Shown here piece by piece: positions 8,804-17,698 of a DNA stretch of 53,712 bases. A program made the translations under genes and the position numbers. A model generated the notes under the pieces. That model saw only the letters and a list, made by a program, of their open reading frames with translations, did no database searches and had not been told where the DNA came from. Position 1 is the stretch's first letter. Each line of letters begins with the position of its first letter. This DNA is from Wenyingzhuangia aestuarii (lineage in GTDB: Bacteria; Bacteroidota; Bacteroidia; Flavobacteriales; Flavobacteriaceae): NCBI RefSeq assembly GCF_011927765.1, contig NZ_JAATJG010000017.1, positions 1-53,712 of the forward strand. The letters run 5' to 3'.

Positions 8804-8831
8804 AACGAACAACGAACAACGAACAACGAAT
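8804..8831. repeat. Four 7-bp repeats directly before the hisA start
   Basis: AACGAAC three times followed by AACGAAT, ending at the base before the hisA ATG (8832). The region that would hold a ribosome binding site is therefore repeat sequence. No clean inverted half; a GTTGTTTGTT-like stretch just upstream may pair weakly. Confidence 0.8.
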
Positions 8832-9557
8832 ATGAGAATTATACCAGCCATAGATATTATTGACGGACAATGTGTTCGTTTGTCTAAAGGAGATTACAAT
8901 ACTAAAAAAGTATATAATGAAAACCCTTTAGAGATTGCCAAGCAATTTGAAGCTCACGGAATAGAGCATTTACACTTGGTGGATTTAGATGGAGCCAAAG
9001 CAAGCCATATTGTAAATCATAAAGTTTTAGAACAAATAGCAACGAAAACAACCTTAAAAATTGATTTTGGTGGTGGTTTAAAAACCGATGAAGATTTAAA
9101 AATAGCTTTTGAATCTGGAGCCAATCAAATTACAGGAGGAAGTATTGCAGTAAAAAATGCAGCTGTTTTTAAAAGTTGGATTGCAAAATTTGGAGCAGAT
9201 AAAATTATTTTAGGAGCCGATGCAAATAATGAAAAAATTGCAGTTAGTGGTTGGTTAGAAGAATCTGATGAAGATTTGATTCCTTTTATTCAAGGATATC
9301 AAAAAGAAGGAATTCAATATGTAATTTGTACAGATATTGCTAAAGACGGAATGTTACAAGGTCCTTCTTTTGATTTGTATGAAAAAATATTAAAAGAATG
9401 TCCTAAAGTAAAATTAATTGCAAGTGGAGGAATTTCTACTTTTGATGAATTACCAAGATTAAAAGAATTAGGATGTGAAGGAACCATTGTTGGAAAAGCG
9501 ATTTACGAAAACAGAATCAGCTTAAAACAATTGGAAGATTTTATTATAGGAAAGTAA
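8832..9557 (+). CDS. hisA: ProFAR isomerase
   Basis: Amadori isomerase converting ProFAR to PRFAR on a TIM barrel. I start it at 8832 ([20 protein letters not shown]), the family N-terminus; the open frame continues 16 codons upstream but these are encoded by the AACGAAC repeats. The catalytic Asp is in PAIDI, and a second Asp follows in [16 protein letters not shown]. The phosphate-binding loops ([21 protein letters not shown]) are present. 241 residues. Sixth cistron. Confidence 0.96.
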   Translation: MRIIPAIDIIDGQCVRLSKGDYNTKKVYNENPLEIAKQFEAHGIEHLHLVDLDGAKASHIVNHKVLEQIATKTTLKIDFGGGLKTDEDLKIAFESGANQITGGSIAVKNAAVFKSWIAKFGADKIILGADANNEKIAVSGWLEESDEDLIPFIQGYQKEGIQYVICTDIAKDGMLQGPSFDLYEKILKECPKVKLIASGGISTFDELPRLKELGCEGTIVGKAIYENRISLKQLEDFIIGK

Positions 9558-9558
9558 C

Positions 9559-9627
9559 AAGTATGAAGTAAAAAGTAACAAGAATTTAGAAGTCTTGCTA
9601 CCTGTTACTTGATACCAGATACCAAAA
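9559..9627. repeat. Period-7 tandem/inverted array between hisA and hisF
   Basis: Left units AAGTATG, AAGTAAA, AAGTAAC, AAGAATT. The minus strand of the right half reads GGTATCT, GGTATCA, AGTAACA, GGTAGCA. Distinct unit sequence from the upstream gaps but the same period and arrangement. Confidence 0.72.
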
Positions 9628-9629
9628 TT

Positions 9630-10385
9630 ATGTTAGCAAAAAGAATAGTTCCTTGTTTGGATATAAAAAACGGACGTACTGTAAAAGGTGTCAATTTTGT
9701 AGATTTGCGTGATGCAGGAGATCCTGTAGAATTGGCAAAAAAATATGCAGCAACAGGAGCAGACGAATTGGTGTTTTTAGACATTTCTGCAACTGAAGAA
9801 CGTAGAAGAACTTTGGTGAATTTAGTAAGAGATGTAGCTGCACAAGTAAACATTCCGTTTACCGTAGGTGGTGGAATATCATCTGTAGAAGATGTTGATA
9901 TTTTATTGCAGAATGGAGCTGATAAAGTTTCTATCAATTCATCAGCAGTAAAAAGACCACAATTAGTGAATGAGTTGTCTCAAAAATTTGGAAGTCAATG
10001 TGTCGTAGTTGCTATTGATGCCAAAAAGATTGATGGAGAATGGATTGTGCATTTGGTAGGAGGTAAAGTTCCTACAGAGTTGAATTTATTTGACTGGGCA
10101 AAAGAGGTTGAAGAAAGAGGAGCAGGAGAAATTTTGTTTACTTCTATGAATAACGATGGAACCAAAGATGGTTTTGCCAACGATGCTTTGGCTCGTTTGT
10201 CAGAAGAATTAAACATTCCTATTATTGCAAGTGGTGGAGCCGGAAATGTGCAACACTTTATAGATACTTTTAAAGATGGAAAAGCAGATGCCGCTTTGGC
10301 AGCAAGTGTGTTTCATTTTCAAGAAATTGAAATTCCAGATTTAAAACAAGAGTTAAAAAAACAGGGAATTCCTGTAAGGTTATAA
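9630..10385 (+). CDS. hisF: Imidazole glycerol phosphate synthase, cyclase subunit
   Basis: TIM-barrel partner of HisH that turns PRFAR and ammonia into imidazole-glycerol phosphate and AICAR. The ATG at 9630 ([20 protein letters not shown]) gives the exact family start; the longer frame from 9609 lies in the repeat spacer. Catalytic Asp in CLDIKNG and Asp in [13 protein letters not shown]; phosphate loops FTVGGGI and IIASGGAGN are seen. 251 residues. Confidence 0.97.
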   Translation: MLAKRIVPCLDIKNGRTVKGVNFVDLRDAGDPVELAKKYAATGADELVFLDISATEERRRTLVNLVRDVAAQVNIPFTVGGGISSVEDVDILLQNGADKVSINSSAVKRPQLVNELSQKFGSQCVVVAIDAKKIDGEWIVHLVGGKVPTELNLFDWAKEVEERGAGEILFTSMNNDGTKDGFANDALARLSEELNIPIIASGGAGNVQHFIDTFKDGKADAALAASVFHFQEIEIPDLKQELKKQGIPVRL

Positions 10386-10400
10386 ATAGATTTTCTAAAA

Positions 10401-10545
10401 CATCTCGACTCCGCTCGATGAACTTTTTAGAATATTTACGATAAATATAACAGTGAAGAGTTTGGTTAAACTGTAAAAACTGTGGTAAAATAATAAAATT
10501 GATTGTCATTTTGAATTGCTATGGTCATCGAGCGTAGTCGAGATG
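10401..10545. repeat. Inverted pair of 21-bp repeats between hisF and hisIE
   Basis: CATCTCGACTCCGCTCGATG (10401-10420, extending one base) recurs as its reverse complement at 10525-10545 with one mismatch in 21. The left copy also sits inside TTCTAAAA (10393-10400) / TTTTTAGAA (10424-10432). G+C of the units is well above the surroundings. Repeats of this look are scattered through many flavobacterial genomes as far as I recall; mobility is not shown here. Confidence 0.8.
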
Positions 10546-10580
10546 AAAAATATAGAATTCGATAATAAAACATAAATCAA

Positions 10581-11174
10581 ATGGAAATTAAATTTGACGA
10601 AAAAGGACTAGTTCCTGCAATTATACAAGATGCTGAAACTAAAAATGTATTGATGTTAGGATACATGAATCAGGAAGCATTTGATAAAACGTTAACGACT
10701 AATAAAGTTACTTTTTACAGCAGATCTAAAAAAAGATTGTGGACCAAAGGAGAGGAAAGCGGAAACTTTTTAGAACTGGTTTCAATTAAGAATGATTGTG
10801 ACAAAGACACCTTGTTAATTCAAACAAAACCCGTTGGGCCTACGTGTCACAAAGGAACAGATACATGTTGGGCAGAAGAAAATACAGAGAATTTTGGTTT
10901 TTTATCTACGTTAGAAAATGTTATCACAGAGCGTGTAAAAAACAAAGATGTTCAAAAATCTTATGTAGCTAGTTTATTTGCCAAAGGAATTAATAAAGTA
11001 GCTCAAAAAGTAGGAGAAGAAGCTGTAGAAACAGTAATTGAAGCTATGGATAATAACGATGAATTGTTTTTATACGAAGCAGGAGATTTGTTGTTTCACT
11101 ATTTAATGTTGTTACAAGCAAAAGGATTTACCTTAAAAGATATTACGGCTGAATTGAGAAAACGTCAGAAGTAA
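10581..11174 (+). CDS. hisIE: Phosphoribosyl-AMP cyclohydrolase / phosphoribosyl-ATP pyrophosphatase
   Basis: Fused enzyme for steps two and three. Residues 1 to about 100 are HisI, with LMLGYMNQEAFDKTL, TFYSRSKKRLWTKGEESGN and the zinc Cys motif GPTCHKGTDTCW. Residues about 108-197 are HisE, an all-alpha MazG-like pyrophosphatase, with SYVASLFAKGINKVAQKVGE and EEAVETVIEA. Length 197 is normal for the fusion. It is the last gene of the operon and is followed by a clear terminator. Confidence 0.96.
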   Translation: MEIKFDEKGLVPAIIQDAETKNVLMLGYMNQEAFDKTLTTNKVTFYSRSKKRLWTKGEESGNFLELVSIKNDCDKDTLLIQTKPVGPTCHKGTDTCWAEENTENFGFLSTLENVITERVKNKDVQKSYVASLFAKGINKVAQKVGEEAVETVIEAMDNNDELFLYEAGDLLFHYLMLLQAKGFTLKDITAELRKRQK

Positions 11175-11196
11175 ATTGTTTATAAATAGTACATTC

Positions 11197-11236
11197 AAGC
11201 CCTAGAAAATTTATTTTCTAGGGTTTTTGTTTTTTA
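11197..11236 (+). terminator. Terminator of the his operon
   Basis: Stem CCCTAGAAAAT (11200-11210) / ATTTTCTAGGG (11213-11223) followed by TTTTTGTTTTTT. Lies 25 nt after the hisIE stop. Confidence 0.88.
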
Positions 11237-11242
11237 TATTTG
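11235..11242 (+). promoter_or_regulatory. Likely -7 box for pcm
   Basis: TATATTTG fits TAnnTTTG and lies 17 nt before the pcm ATG, directly after the his terminator. No convincing -33 element. Confidence 0.5.
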
Positions 11243-11258
11243 TGTTCCTATTGCAACT

Positions 11259-11915
11259 ATGAAAGATACATTTAAACATCAAGGATTAAGAAACAGATTG
11301 ATTACTGTTTTACAAACTAAAGGGGTTACAGATCACGCTGTGTTATCTGCTATAAAAACAATTCCAAGACATTTGTTTATGGATTCTAGTTTTGAGGAAT
11401 ATGCTTATCAAGATGTGGCATTTCCTATTGCAGCAGACCAAACTATTTCTCAGCCTTATACGGTAGGTTTTCAGTCTCAGTTGCTAGAAATTAAACCAGG
11501 TGAAAAAATATTAGAAATAGGAACGGGGTCAGGTTATCAAACAAGTGTATTGGTAAGCTTAGGGGCTCATGTGTACACTATTGAAAGACAGCAGGAGCTG
11601 TTTAAAAAAACACAGTTGTTATTGCCTAGGCTAGGATACAAGCCTAAACATATGTATTTTGGTGATGGTTACAAAGGGTTACCACAATTTGCCCCTTTTG
11701 ATAAAATTATAGTGACTTGTGGAGCTCCATTTTTACCGAAACCTTTATTAGCACAATTAAAAATTGGAGGACGAATGGTAATTCCGGTAGGGGATGCTCA
11801 ACAAATGATGACTTTAATTACTCGCAATTCTGCCAAAGAATTTGACAAGCAAATTATTGAAGAATGTGCTTTTGTACCAATGCTTACGGACAAAAGTCTT
11901 AAGAATTTTTCTTAA
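11259..11915 (+). CDS. pcm: Protein-L-isoaspartate O-methyltransferase
   Basis: SAM-dependent repair enzyme that methylates isoaspartyl residues in damaged proteins. 218 residues. Family marks: AIKTIPRHLFMD, DQTISQPYTVGFQSQLL, the SAM motif ILEIGTGSGYQTSVL, IIVTCGAPFLPKPLLAQL and GGRMVIPVGD. Its 3' end overlaps the convergent thioesterase gene by 17 bp (11899-11915), so there is no room for a dedicated terminator between them. Confidence 0.95.
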   Translation: MKDTFKHQGLRNRLITVLQTKGVTDHAVLSAIKTIPRHLFMDSSFEEYAYQDVAFPIAADQTISQPYTVGFQSQLLEIKPGEKILEIGTGSGYQTSVLVSLGAHVYTIERQQELFKKTQLLLPRLGYKPKHMYFGDGYKGLPQFAPFDKIIVTCGAPFLPKPLLAQLKIGGRMVIPVGDAQQMMTLITRNSAKEFDKQIIEECAFVPMLTDKSLKNFS

Positions 11916-12387
11916 TTGTTCTTATATTTCTTTCTCGTTCATCAAAAGTAGTTTCGGGTACGGGTAAAACTACTTCATTAAATAGTTCCATCAATTTAGA
12001 ACTATGCTCTCTGGTGGTGTTTTTCTTTAAATCTATATGAACAAAGGTCATCCAAGCAATAGCTTTTAACTTGTCTTTCTTTTTGTTAAACATTCGCATT
12101 TCTACCTTCATATGTTTTTTAGAAAACTCTATAGTTTGAGACTCAAAAGCAATTTCTTCCATAGTGTAAACCGGTAGAATATAAGCAAGCTGGGTACTAG
12201 AAACTACCCAGCCAATATGCTCTTCACGAATCATTTTAAAAATATCAATACCATAAGCGTTTAACACGTGATCTTCTCTTTGATTGATAAAATAATCAAT
12301 ATAACGACCATTGTTTAAGTGGTTAAAAGGATCACAATCTTGAAAACGAATTTTGGTACTGCTGGTTAATATTTTTGGTTTTTCCAT
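11899..12387 (-). CDS. Acyl-CoA thioesterase, 4HBT hot-dog family
   Basis: A 162-residue single hot-dog domain protein. The N-terminal TKIRFQDCDPFNHLNNGRYIDYF carries the conserved Asp and the central-helix signature of the 4-hydroxybenzoyl-CoA thioesterase/FadM type. It likely hydrolyses an acyl-CoA in the cytoplasm; the substrate is unknown. Start chosen at the ATG at 12387 (MEKPKILTSS) rather than the longer frame from 12414, because that would run into porX. It begins one base after the porX stop codon, so the two are almost certainly co-transcribed. Confidence 0.85.
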   Translation of the reverse strand: MEKPKILTSSTKIRFQDCDPFNHLNNGRYIDYFINQREDHVLNAYGIDIFKMIREEHIGWVVSSTQLAYILPVYTMEEIAFESQTIEFSKKHMKVEMRMFNKKKDKLKAIAWMTFVHIDLKKNTTREHSSKLMELFNEVVLPVPETTFDERERNIRTIKKNS

Positions 12388-12388
12388 G

Positions 12389-13939
12389 TTAATTTTTGGG
12401 ATTAAAAACGGCACAAGGAATAATCATTTCTTCTAAGGATATTCCTCCGTGTTGGTAAGTGTCTTTAAAATATTTTGTATAGTGATTTTGATTGTTGGGA
12501 TACACAAAAAACAAATTGTCTTTGGCAAAAACAAAAGAACTGTTCATGTGTTCTTGTGGTAAAAAAATCTGTTTAGGATCGTGTTCTGCATACACATCTT
12601 TTTCTTGGTACGTAATGCTTCGTCCTGTTTTGTATCTTAAGTTAGAGGCAATGGCTTTGGTTCCTATAACTTGTGTAGGTTTGCTACAGTTAATGGTACC
12701 GTGATCTGTAGTTAAAATTAATTTGGCATTGTCTTTTTGCGCTTTTTTAATCAATTCTAACATAGATGAGTTTTGAAACCAAGTTTCGGTTAAAGCTCTG
12801 TAAGATTTATCATCAGAAGCTAGCTCACGAATAACTTTGGTGTCTGTTTTGGCATGAGATAGCATATCTACAAAATTAAAAACAACCATGTTAAACTTAT
12901 TGTCTTTGTATTGATTGTAATTACTCAAGAGCTCTTTACCTGCTTTTTGATTACTTATTTTATGATAAGAAAAAGAATAATCTTTCTTTAATGTTTTTAA
13001 TTGACGTTTTAAAAACTCTTCCTCGTGCATGTTTTTACCACCTTCATCATTTTCACCCAACCAAATATCTTTATGTTTGGTAGCCATTTCTAAAGGAGTT
13101 AATCCAGAAAATATAGCATTTCTTGCATAATGTGTTGCGGTAGGTAAAATGCTGTAAAAAGGAATTTCATCTTGTTTTTTATAATGATTAGATATAATTC
13201 TTTCAATCATTAAATATTGATCATAACGAAGGTTATCAACCACAATAACTAAAGATTTTTCGGCACTTTCTATTTCGGGTAATATTACTGTCTTAAATAA
13301 TTGATGTGATAAAATAGGAGCATCATCATCATAAAACCAATCGGCATAATTCTTTTTAATAAACTTAAAAAATATTTGATTGGCTTCTTGTTTCTGACTT
13401 TCTAAAATTCCTAACAATCCGGCATCATCTATATTTTCCAATTCTAATTCCCAGTGCACTAGTTTTTTGTAAACATCTACCCATGCTTCGTGAGAATTTA
13501 CAGAAGCCAATTCCATAGATATTTTTCTAAACTCTTGTTGGTAATTAATAGTTGTACGCTCACTAATTAATCTATTGTGGTCTAAGTTCTTTTTTAAACT
13601 TAATAGTATTTGGTTAGGGTTTACAGGTTTAATTAGATAATCGGCAATTTTAGAACCAATAGCCTCTTCCATTAAATATTCCTCTTCACTTTTGGTAATC
13701 ATTATAATAGGAACATTAGAAACTATATTATTAATTTCTGTTAAGGTTTCTAACCCCGATAAGCCAGGCATGTTCTCGTCTAGAAAAATAACATCGTAGT
13801 TGTTTACTTTTACCAAATCCAATGCATCGGCACCGTTAGTACAAGGAGTAACTTGATAGTTTTTTTTCTCTAAAAAAAGAATATGAGGTTTTAATAAGTT
13901 GATTTCATCATCAACCCATAAAATTTGAATTTTATTCAT
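12389..13939 (-). CDS. porX: PorX, type IX secretion response regulator with PglZ domain
   Basis: A 516-residue regulator. Residues 1-120 are a CheY-like receiver with acidic pocket VDDE (10-12) and phosphoacceptor Asp54 in VIFLDENMPG, then Lys in YLIKPVNP. The remainder is a PglZ/alkaline-phosphatase-fold domain with VVDNLRYDQY, LPTATHYARNAIFSG, VFNFVDMLSHA and LTTDHGTI. PorX, paired with the sensor PorY, controls type IX secretion genes in Porphyromonas and gliding Bacteroidetes; its PglZ domain has nucleotide phosphodiesterase activity in characterised homologues. PorY is not in this window. Its presence implies that some extracellular enzymes here may leave by T9SS. Confidence 0.92.
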   Translation of the reverse strand: MNKIQILWVDDEINLLKPHILFLEKKNYQVTPCTNGADALDLVKVNNYDVIFLDENMPGLSGLETLTEINNIVSNVPIIMITKSEEEYLMEEAIGSKIADYLIKPVNPNQILLSLKKNLDHNRLISERTTINYQQEFRKISMELASVNSHEAWVDVYKKLVHWELELENIDDAGLLGILESQKQEANQIFFKFIKKNYADWFYDDDAPILSHQLFKTVILPEIESAEKSLVIVVDNLRYDQYLMIERIISNHYKKQDEIPFYSILPTATHYARNAIFSGLTPLEMATKHKDIWLGENDEGGKNMHEEEFLKRQLKTLKKDYSFSYHKISNQKAGKELLSNYNQYKDNKFNMVVFNFVDMLSHAKTDTKVIRELASDDKSYRALTETWFQNSSMLELIKKAQKDNAKLILTTDHGTINCSKPTQVIGTKAIASNLRYKTGRSITYQEKDVYAEHDPKQIFLPQEHMNSSFVFAKDNLFFVYPNNQNHYTKYFKDTYQHGGISLEEMIIPCAVFNPKN

Positions 13940-13984
13940 GAGGCAAGAATATGTTAATTACTAACTATAAAGGAATTAGATTTT

Positions 13985-13992
13985 TATATTTG
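13985..13992 (+). promoter_or_regulatory. Likely -7 box for HD phosphohydrolase gene
   Basis: TATATTTG matches TAnnTTTG, 22 nt before the TTG start codon at 14015. Confidence 0.5.
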
Positions 13993-14014
13993 TGGTACAC
14001 TAAAAGTACAAAAA

Positions 14015-15247
14015 TTGAAAAGCTTGTCCAATAAAGTTAAGATTATAAACGATCCCATCTATGGGTTTATTACAATTCCGAACAAATTAATTTTCGATTT
14101 AATAGAACACCCTTATTTCCAGCGCTTAAGAAGAATTACCCAAATGGGAATGTCTAACTTAGTGTATCCAGGAGCGCATCACACACGTTTTCATCATGCA
14201 GTTGGTTGTATGCATTTAATGCAAAAAGCCATTTCTGTATTGCAAAACAAGGGAATAGAAATTTCTGAAAAGGAGAAAAATTCGGTTTGCATTGCTATTT
14301 TATTGCACGATATTGGTCACGGACCCTATTCACATGCTTTAGAACATAGTATTGTAGAAGGAGTTAGTCACGAAACTATTTCGTTAATTTTTATGAAAGC
14401 TCTAAATAAAGAGTTTAAAGGAAAATTAGATTTAGCCATTGAGATTTTTGAAGGCAAATACAAAAGAAAATTCCTAAATCAATTAGTATCTAGTCAGTTA
14501 GATGTTGATAGAATGGACTACCTAAAACGTGATAGTTTTTACACAGGAGTTGCCGAAGGAAATATAAGTTCTGAACGTTTAATAGATATGTTAAACGTGG
14601 TAGATGATAAGTTGGTAGTAGAAGAAAAAGGAATTTACTCTGTAGAAAAATTTATAGTAGGTCGTAGATTAATGTACTGGCAAGTTTATTTGCATAAGGC
14701 AGGAGTTGTGGCCGAAAAAATGTTGGTAAATTTATTAGCTAGGGCTAAATATTTGGCAAGTCAAGGAGTAGAGTTGCCATCTAGTAAAGCTTTACATTAT
14801 TTTTTATATAAAGAAATAGATGCCAATTTTGATAGTGAAACCCTTAAAATATTTTCTAGATTAGACGATTATGATATTTTATCAGCCATAAAAGATTGGA
14901 TTAGTCACGATGATAAAGTATTATCACTATTATCAGAAATGATAATTAACAGAAAATTATTAAAAGTTCAATTAAGTAACCAACCTTTTAAAGATGAATA
15001 TATTGCTTTGGTTAGAAACAATATGGAACAAAACGGATGGACCCAAGAAGAGATGAAATATTTCTTTATTCTTGATACTATTAGTAATCAAGCATATAAC
15101 GATACAGAAAGCAAAATATATTTATATTATAAAAATGGTCAAATTGTAGATATTGTAGAAGCATCCGACCAATTAAACATTCAAGCTTTAACAAAGCCTG
15201 TTGTAAAACACTTTCTTTGTTATCCTAAAGGCATCAAAATGGCCTAA
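14015..15247 (+). CDS. HD-domain phosphohydrolase (SAMHD1-like)
   Basis: A 410-residue HD-superfamily protein. The N-terminus IINDPIYGFITIPN and FQRLRRITQMGMSNLVYPGA with RFHHAVGCMHLM are hallmarks of the SAMHD1/YwfO-type dNTP triphosphohydrolases. The metal-binding HD pair is in ILLHDIGHGPYSHALEH, and the later Asp is in SQLDVDRMDYLKRDSFYTG. It probably hydrolyses dNTPs, but the substrate is inferred. The start is a TTG; the next in-frame ATG lies too far inside the conserved region. Confidence 0.88.
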   Translation: MKSLSNKVKIINDPIYGFITIPNKLIFDLIEHPYFQRLRRITQMGMSNLVYPGAHHTRFHHAVGCMHLMQKAISVLQNKGIEISEKEKNSVCIAILLHDIGHGPYSHALEHSIVEGVSHETISLIFMKALNKEFKGKLDLAIEIFEGKYKRKFLNQLVSSQLDVDRMDYLKRDSFYTGVAEGNISSERLIDMLNVVDDKLVVEEKGIYSVEKFIVGRRLMYWQVYLHKAGVVAEKMLVNLLARAKYLASQGVELPSSKALHYFLYKEIDANFDSETLKIFSRLDDYDILSAIKDWISHDDKVLSLLSEMIINRKLLKVQLSNQPFKDEYIALVRNNMEQNGWTQEEMKYFFILDTISNQAYNDTESKIYLYYKNGQIVDIVEASDQLNIQALTKPVVKHFLCYPKGIKMA

Positions 15248-15263
15248 ATAGATTTTAATTTTA

Positions 15264-15271
15264 TATTTTTG
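15264..15271 (+). promoter_or_regulatory. Possible -7 box directly upstream of lpxD
   Basis: TATTTTTG fits TAnnTTTG and ends only 6 nt before the lpxD ATG at 15278, which would place the start of transcription at or next to the start codon. Confidence 0.4.
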
Positions 15272-15277
15272 CGGATA

Positions 15278-16282
15278 ATGGAATTTAAAGCAACACAGAT
15301 AGCTGAAATTTTAGGAGGAGAAATCGTAGGAGATTCATCAGCTACAGTTTCTACTTTGTCTAAAATAGAAGAAGGAGAAAAAGGGTCTATGACTTTTTTA
15401 TCAAATCCTAAGTATACACAATATATTTATTCAACAAACGCATCGGTCGTTATTGTCAATAAATCGTTTGAAGCCACTAAAGAAATTAAAGCAACTTTAA
15501 TTAAAGTAGAAGATGCTTATCAGGCTTTTACTCAGATTTTAGAATTCTATAACGAATATAAAAATCAAAAGTCAGGTATAGAATCTCCGGTAAGTATATC
15601 GGATACCGCAACTTTGGGAGAAGATTTGTATATTGGAGCTTTTGCCTATATTGGAGCAAATGTAACTATTGGTAACAATGTAAAAGTATATCCAGGATGT
15701 TACATTGGAGACAATGTAACAATAAAAGAGAATACTACTTTGTATGCAGGCGTTAAAATTTATGCTGATTGTGAAATAGGAAGTCATTGTAAAATACATG
15801 CAGGAGCTGTTATTGGAGCCGATGGATTTGGTTTTGCACCTACCAGTAGTGGTACATATACAACAATTCCACAAATAGGAAATGTAATTATTCAAGATAA
15901 TGTAGATATAGGAGCTAACACTACTATTGATAGAGCAACTATGGGATCTACCATTATAAAACAAGGAACTAAGTTAGATAACTTAATTCAAATTGGTCAT
16001 AACGTGGTTGTAGGAGAAAATACTGTAATTGCTGGACAAACAGCAATAGCAGGTTCTAGTACTATTGGTGATTATTGTATGATAGGAGGACAAGTAGGAA
16101 TTGCTGGACATATTAAGATTGGTAAAAATGTTAAAGTCTCAGCAAAATCAGGAGTTACTAAAAACACAAAAGACAATGTTGTGTTAAGAGGTATTCCTGC
16201 TATGGACTACAGTGATTATAATAAATCATATGTGTATTTTAAGAGATTACCCCAAATTGTAGAAGAGTTAAAAAATAAATAA
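15278..16282 (+). CDS. lpxD: UDP-3-O-acyl-glucosamine N-acyltransferase
   Basis: Third enzyme of lipid A synthesis: transfers a 3-hydroxyacyl chain from ACP to the 2-amino group. 334 residues from ATG 15278 ([19 protein letters not shown]); the frame extends only three codons further to a TTG. An N-terminal uridine-binding domain ([15 protein letters not shown]) precedes many hexapeptide repeats of a left-handed beta-helix, with the catalytic His region [15 protein letters not shown]. First of the lpxD-lpxC/fabZ-lpxA-efp series, all closely spaced. Confidence 0.95.
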   Translation: MEFKATQIAEILGGEIVGDSSATVSTLSKIEEGEKGSMTFLSNPKYTQYIYSTNASVVIVNKSFEATKEIKATLIKVEDAYQAFTQILEFYNEYKNQKSGIESPVSISDTATLGEDLYIGAFAYIGANVTIGNNVKVYPGCYIGDNVTIKENTTLYAGVKIYADCEIGSHCKIHAGAVIGADGFGFAPTSSGTYTTIPQIGNVIIQDNVDIGANTTIDRATMGSTIIKQGTKLDNLIQIGHNVVVGENTVIAGQTAIAGSSTIGDYCMIGGQVGIAGHIKIGKNVKVSAKSGVTKNTKDNVVLRGIPAMDYSDYNKSYVYFKRLPQIVEELKNK

Positions 16283-16305
16283 AAAGCTTTTAAAAAAGTA
16301 AAAGG

Positions 16306-17694
16306 ATGCTAAAACAAAAAACAATCCAAAAAGAAGTAACATTAACGGGTATAGGTTTACATACAGGTAAAAATGTTACCATGGTATTTAAACCAGCTCC
16401 AGAAAACTACGGATATGCGTTTGTGCGTGTAGATTTAGAAGGAAATCCAACTATTGAAGCAAAAGTAGAATATGTTACCGAAACAGAAAGAGGTACTAAT
16501 TTAGAAAAAAAAGGAGTTAGTATTAATACGTCAGAACATGTTTTGGCTGCTGCAGTAGGATTGCAAATAGATAACTTAATTATTGAAATTGATGCATCTG
16601 AACCTCCAATAATGGATGGTTCTTCTAAATTTTTTATAGAAGCATTAGAATCTGCTGGTATTGCAGAACAAAATGCTCCTGTAGAAGAATATATTGTAAA
16701 AGAAGTAGTTTCTTATAAAGATGAAGCAACAGGTAGTGAAATTATTTTAATGCCTGCTGATGAGTATCAAATAACTACTATGGTAGATTTTGGAACTCAA
16801 ATTTTAGGAACCCAAAATGCTACTTTAGATAGTATTGCAAAGTTTAAAGAAGAAATTTCTGCAGCAAGAACCTTTAGTTTTTTACATGAATTAGAAATGT
16901 TGTTAGAACACAATCTTATTAAAGGAGGTGATTTAAACAATGCTATTGTTTATGTTGATAAAGAAATATCTGCTGAGACTTTAGAAAGATTAAAAAAAGC
17001 ATTTGGAAAAGACGAAATTAAAGTAACTCCAAATGGAATTTTAGATAACCTAGAATTGCACTGGGCTAACGAAGCTGCAAAGCATAAGTTATTAGATGTT
17101 ATTGGAGATTTAGCATTAGTAGGAACTCGTATTAGAGGAAAAGTAATAGCTAACAAACCAGGACATAAAATAAACACCTTATTTGCAAAACGTTTGGCAA
17201 ACATCATTAAGCAAGAAAAACGCAAAAGTGTTCCTACTTACGATTTAAACCAACCGCCTTTAATGGATATCAACCAAATTATGAAGTTGTTACCACACAG
17301 ACCACCATTCTTGTTAATAGACAGAATTTTGGACTTAGGTGATGATTTTGTAGTAGGAATGAAAAACGTATCTATGAACGAGCCTTTCTTTGTAGGACAT
17401 TTTCCAGAAGCACCTGTAATGCCTGGAGTTTTACAAGTAGAAGCTATGGCTCAATGTGGAGGTATTTTAGTGTTAAGCACCGTTCCAGATCCAGAAAATT
17501 ACTTAACCTATTTCATGAAAATGGACAATGTTAAGTTTAAGCAAAAAGTATTACCTGGAGATACATTAATATTTAAGGCAGAATTAATTTCGCCTATTAG
17601 AAGAGGAATATGTCATATGAGATCTGTTGGTTATGCTAACGGAAGAATAGTAGTAGAGGCTGAATTAATGGCTCAAATAGCAAGAAAAAAATAA
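16306..17694 (+). CDS. lpxC/fabZ: LpxC-FabZ fusion: deacetylase / hydroxyacyl-ACP dehydratase
   Basis: A 462-residue bifunctional protein typical of Bacteroidetes. Residues 1 to about 305 are the zinc deacetylase LpxC, the committed step of lipid A synthesis, with TLTGIGLHTGKNV, INTSEHVLAA, EPPIMDGSSKFF, RTFSFLHELE and the zinc-region HKLLDVIGDLAL. Residues about 320-462 are FabZ, 3-hydroxyacyl-ACP dehydratase, with LLPHRPPFLLIDRI (His331) and the hot-dog helix GHFPEAPVMPGVLQVEAMAQ. The fusion joins the two enzymes that compete for the same hydroxyacyl-ACP pool. Confidence 0.97.
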   Translation: MLKQKTIQKEVTLTGIGLHTGKNVTMVFKPAPENYGYAFVRVDLEGNPTIEAKVEYVTETERGTNLEKKGVSINTSEHVLAAAVGLQIDNLIIEIDASEPPIMDGSSKFFIEALESAGIAEQNAPVEEYIVKEVVSYKDEATGSEIILMPADEYQITTMVDFGTQILGTQNATLDSIAKFKEEISAARTFSFLHELEMLLEHNLIKGGDLNNAIVYVDKEISAETLERLKKAFGKDEIKVTPNGILDNLELHWANEAAKHKLLDVIGDLALVGTRIRGKVIANKPGHKINTLFAKRLANIIKQEKRKSVPTYDLNQPPLMDINQIMKLLPHRPPFLLIDRILDLGDDFVVGMKNVSMNEPFFVGHFPEAPVMPGVLQVEAMAQCGGILVLSTVPDPENYLTYFMKMDNVKFKQKVLPGDTLIFKAELISPIRRGICHMRSVGYANGRIVVEAELMAQIARKK

Positions 17695-17698
17695 AAGG

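Noticed and set aside
8784-8831. 16 extra codons before HisA ([16 protein letters not shown])
   Set aside because: The second half is translation of the AACGAAC repeats; the family N-terminus starts at 8832.
4371-9629. CRISPR array in the his operon gaps
   Set aside because: Units are 7-8 bp, contiguous and without spacers, and no cas gene is present.
15572-15964. 130-codon reverse-strand frame inside lpxD
   Set aside because: A mirror of the regular hexapeptide-repeat coding of lpxD, rich in Ser, Cys and Tyr; no domain.
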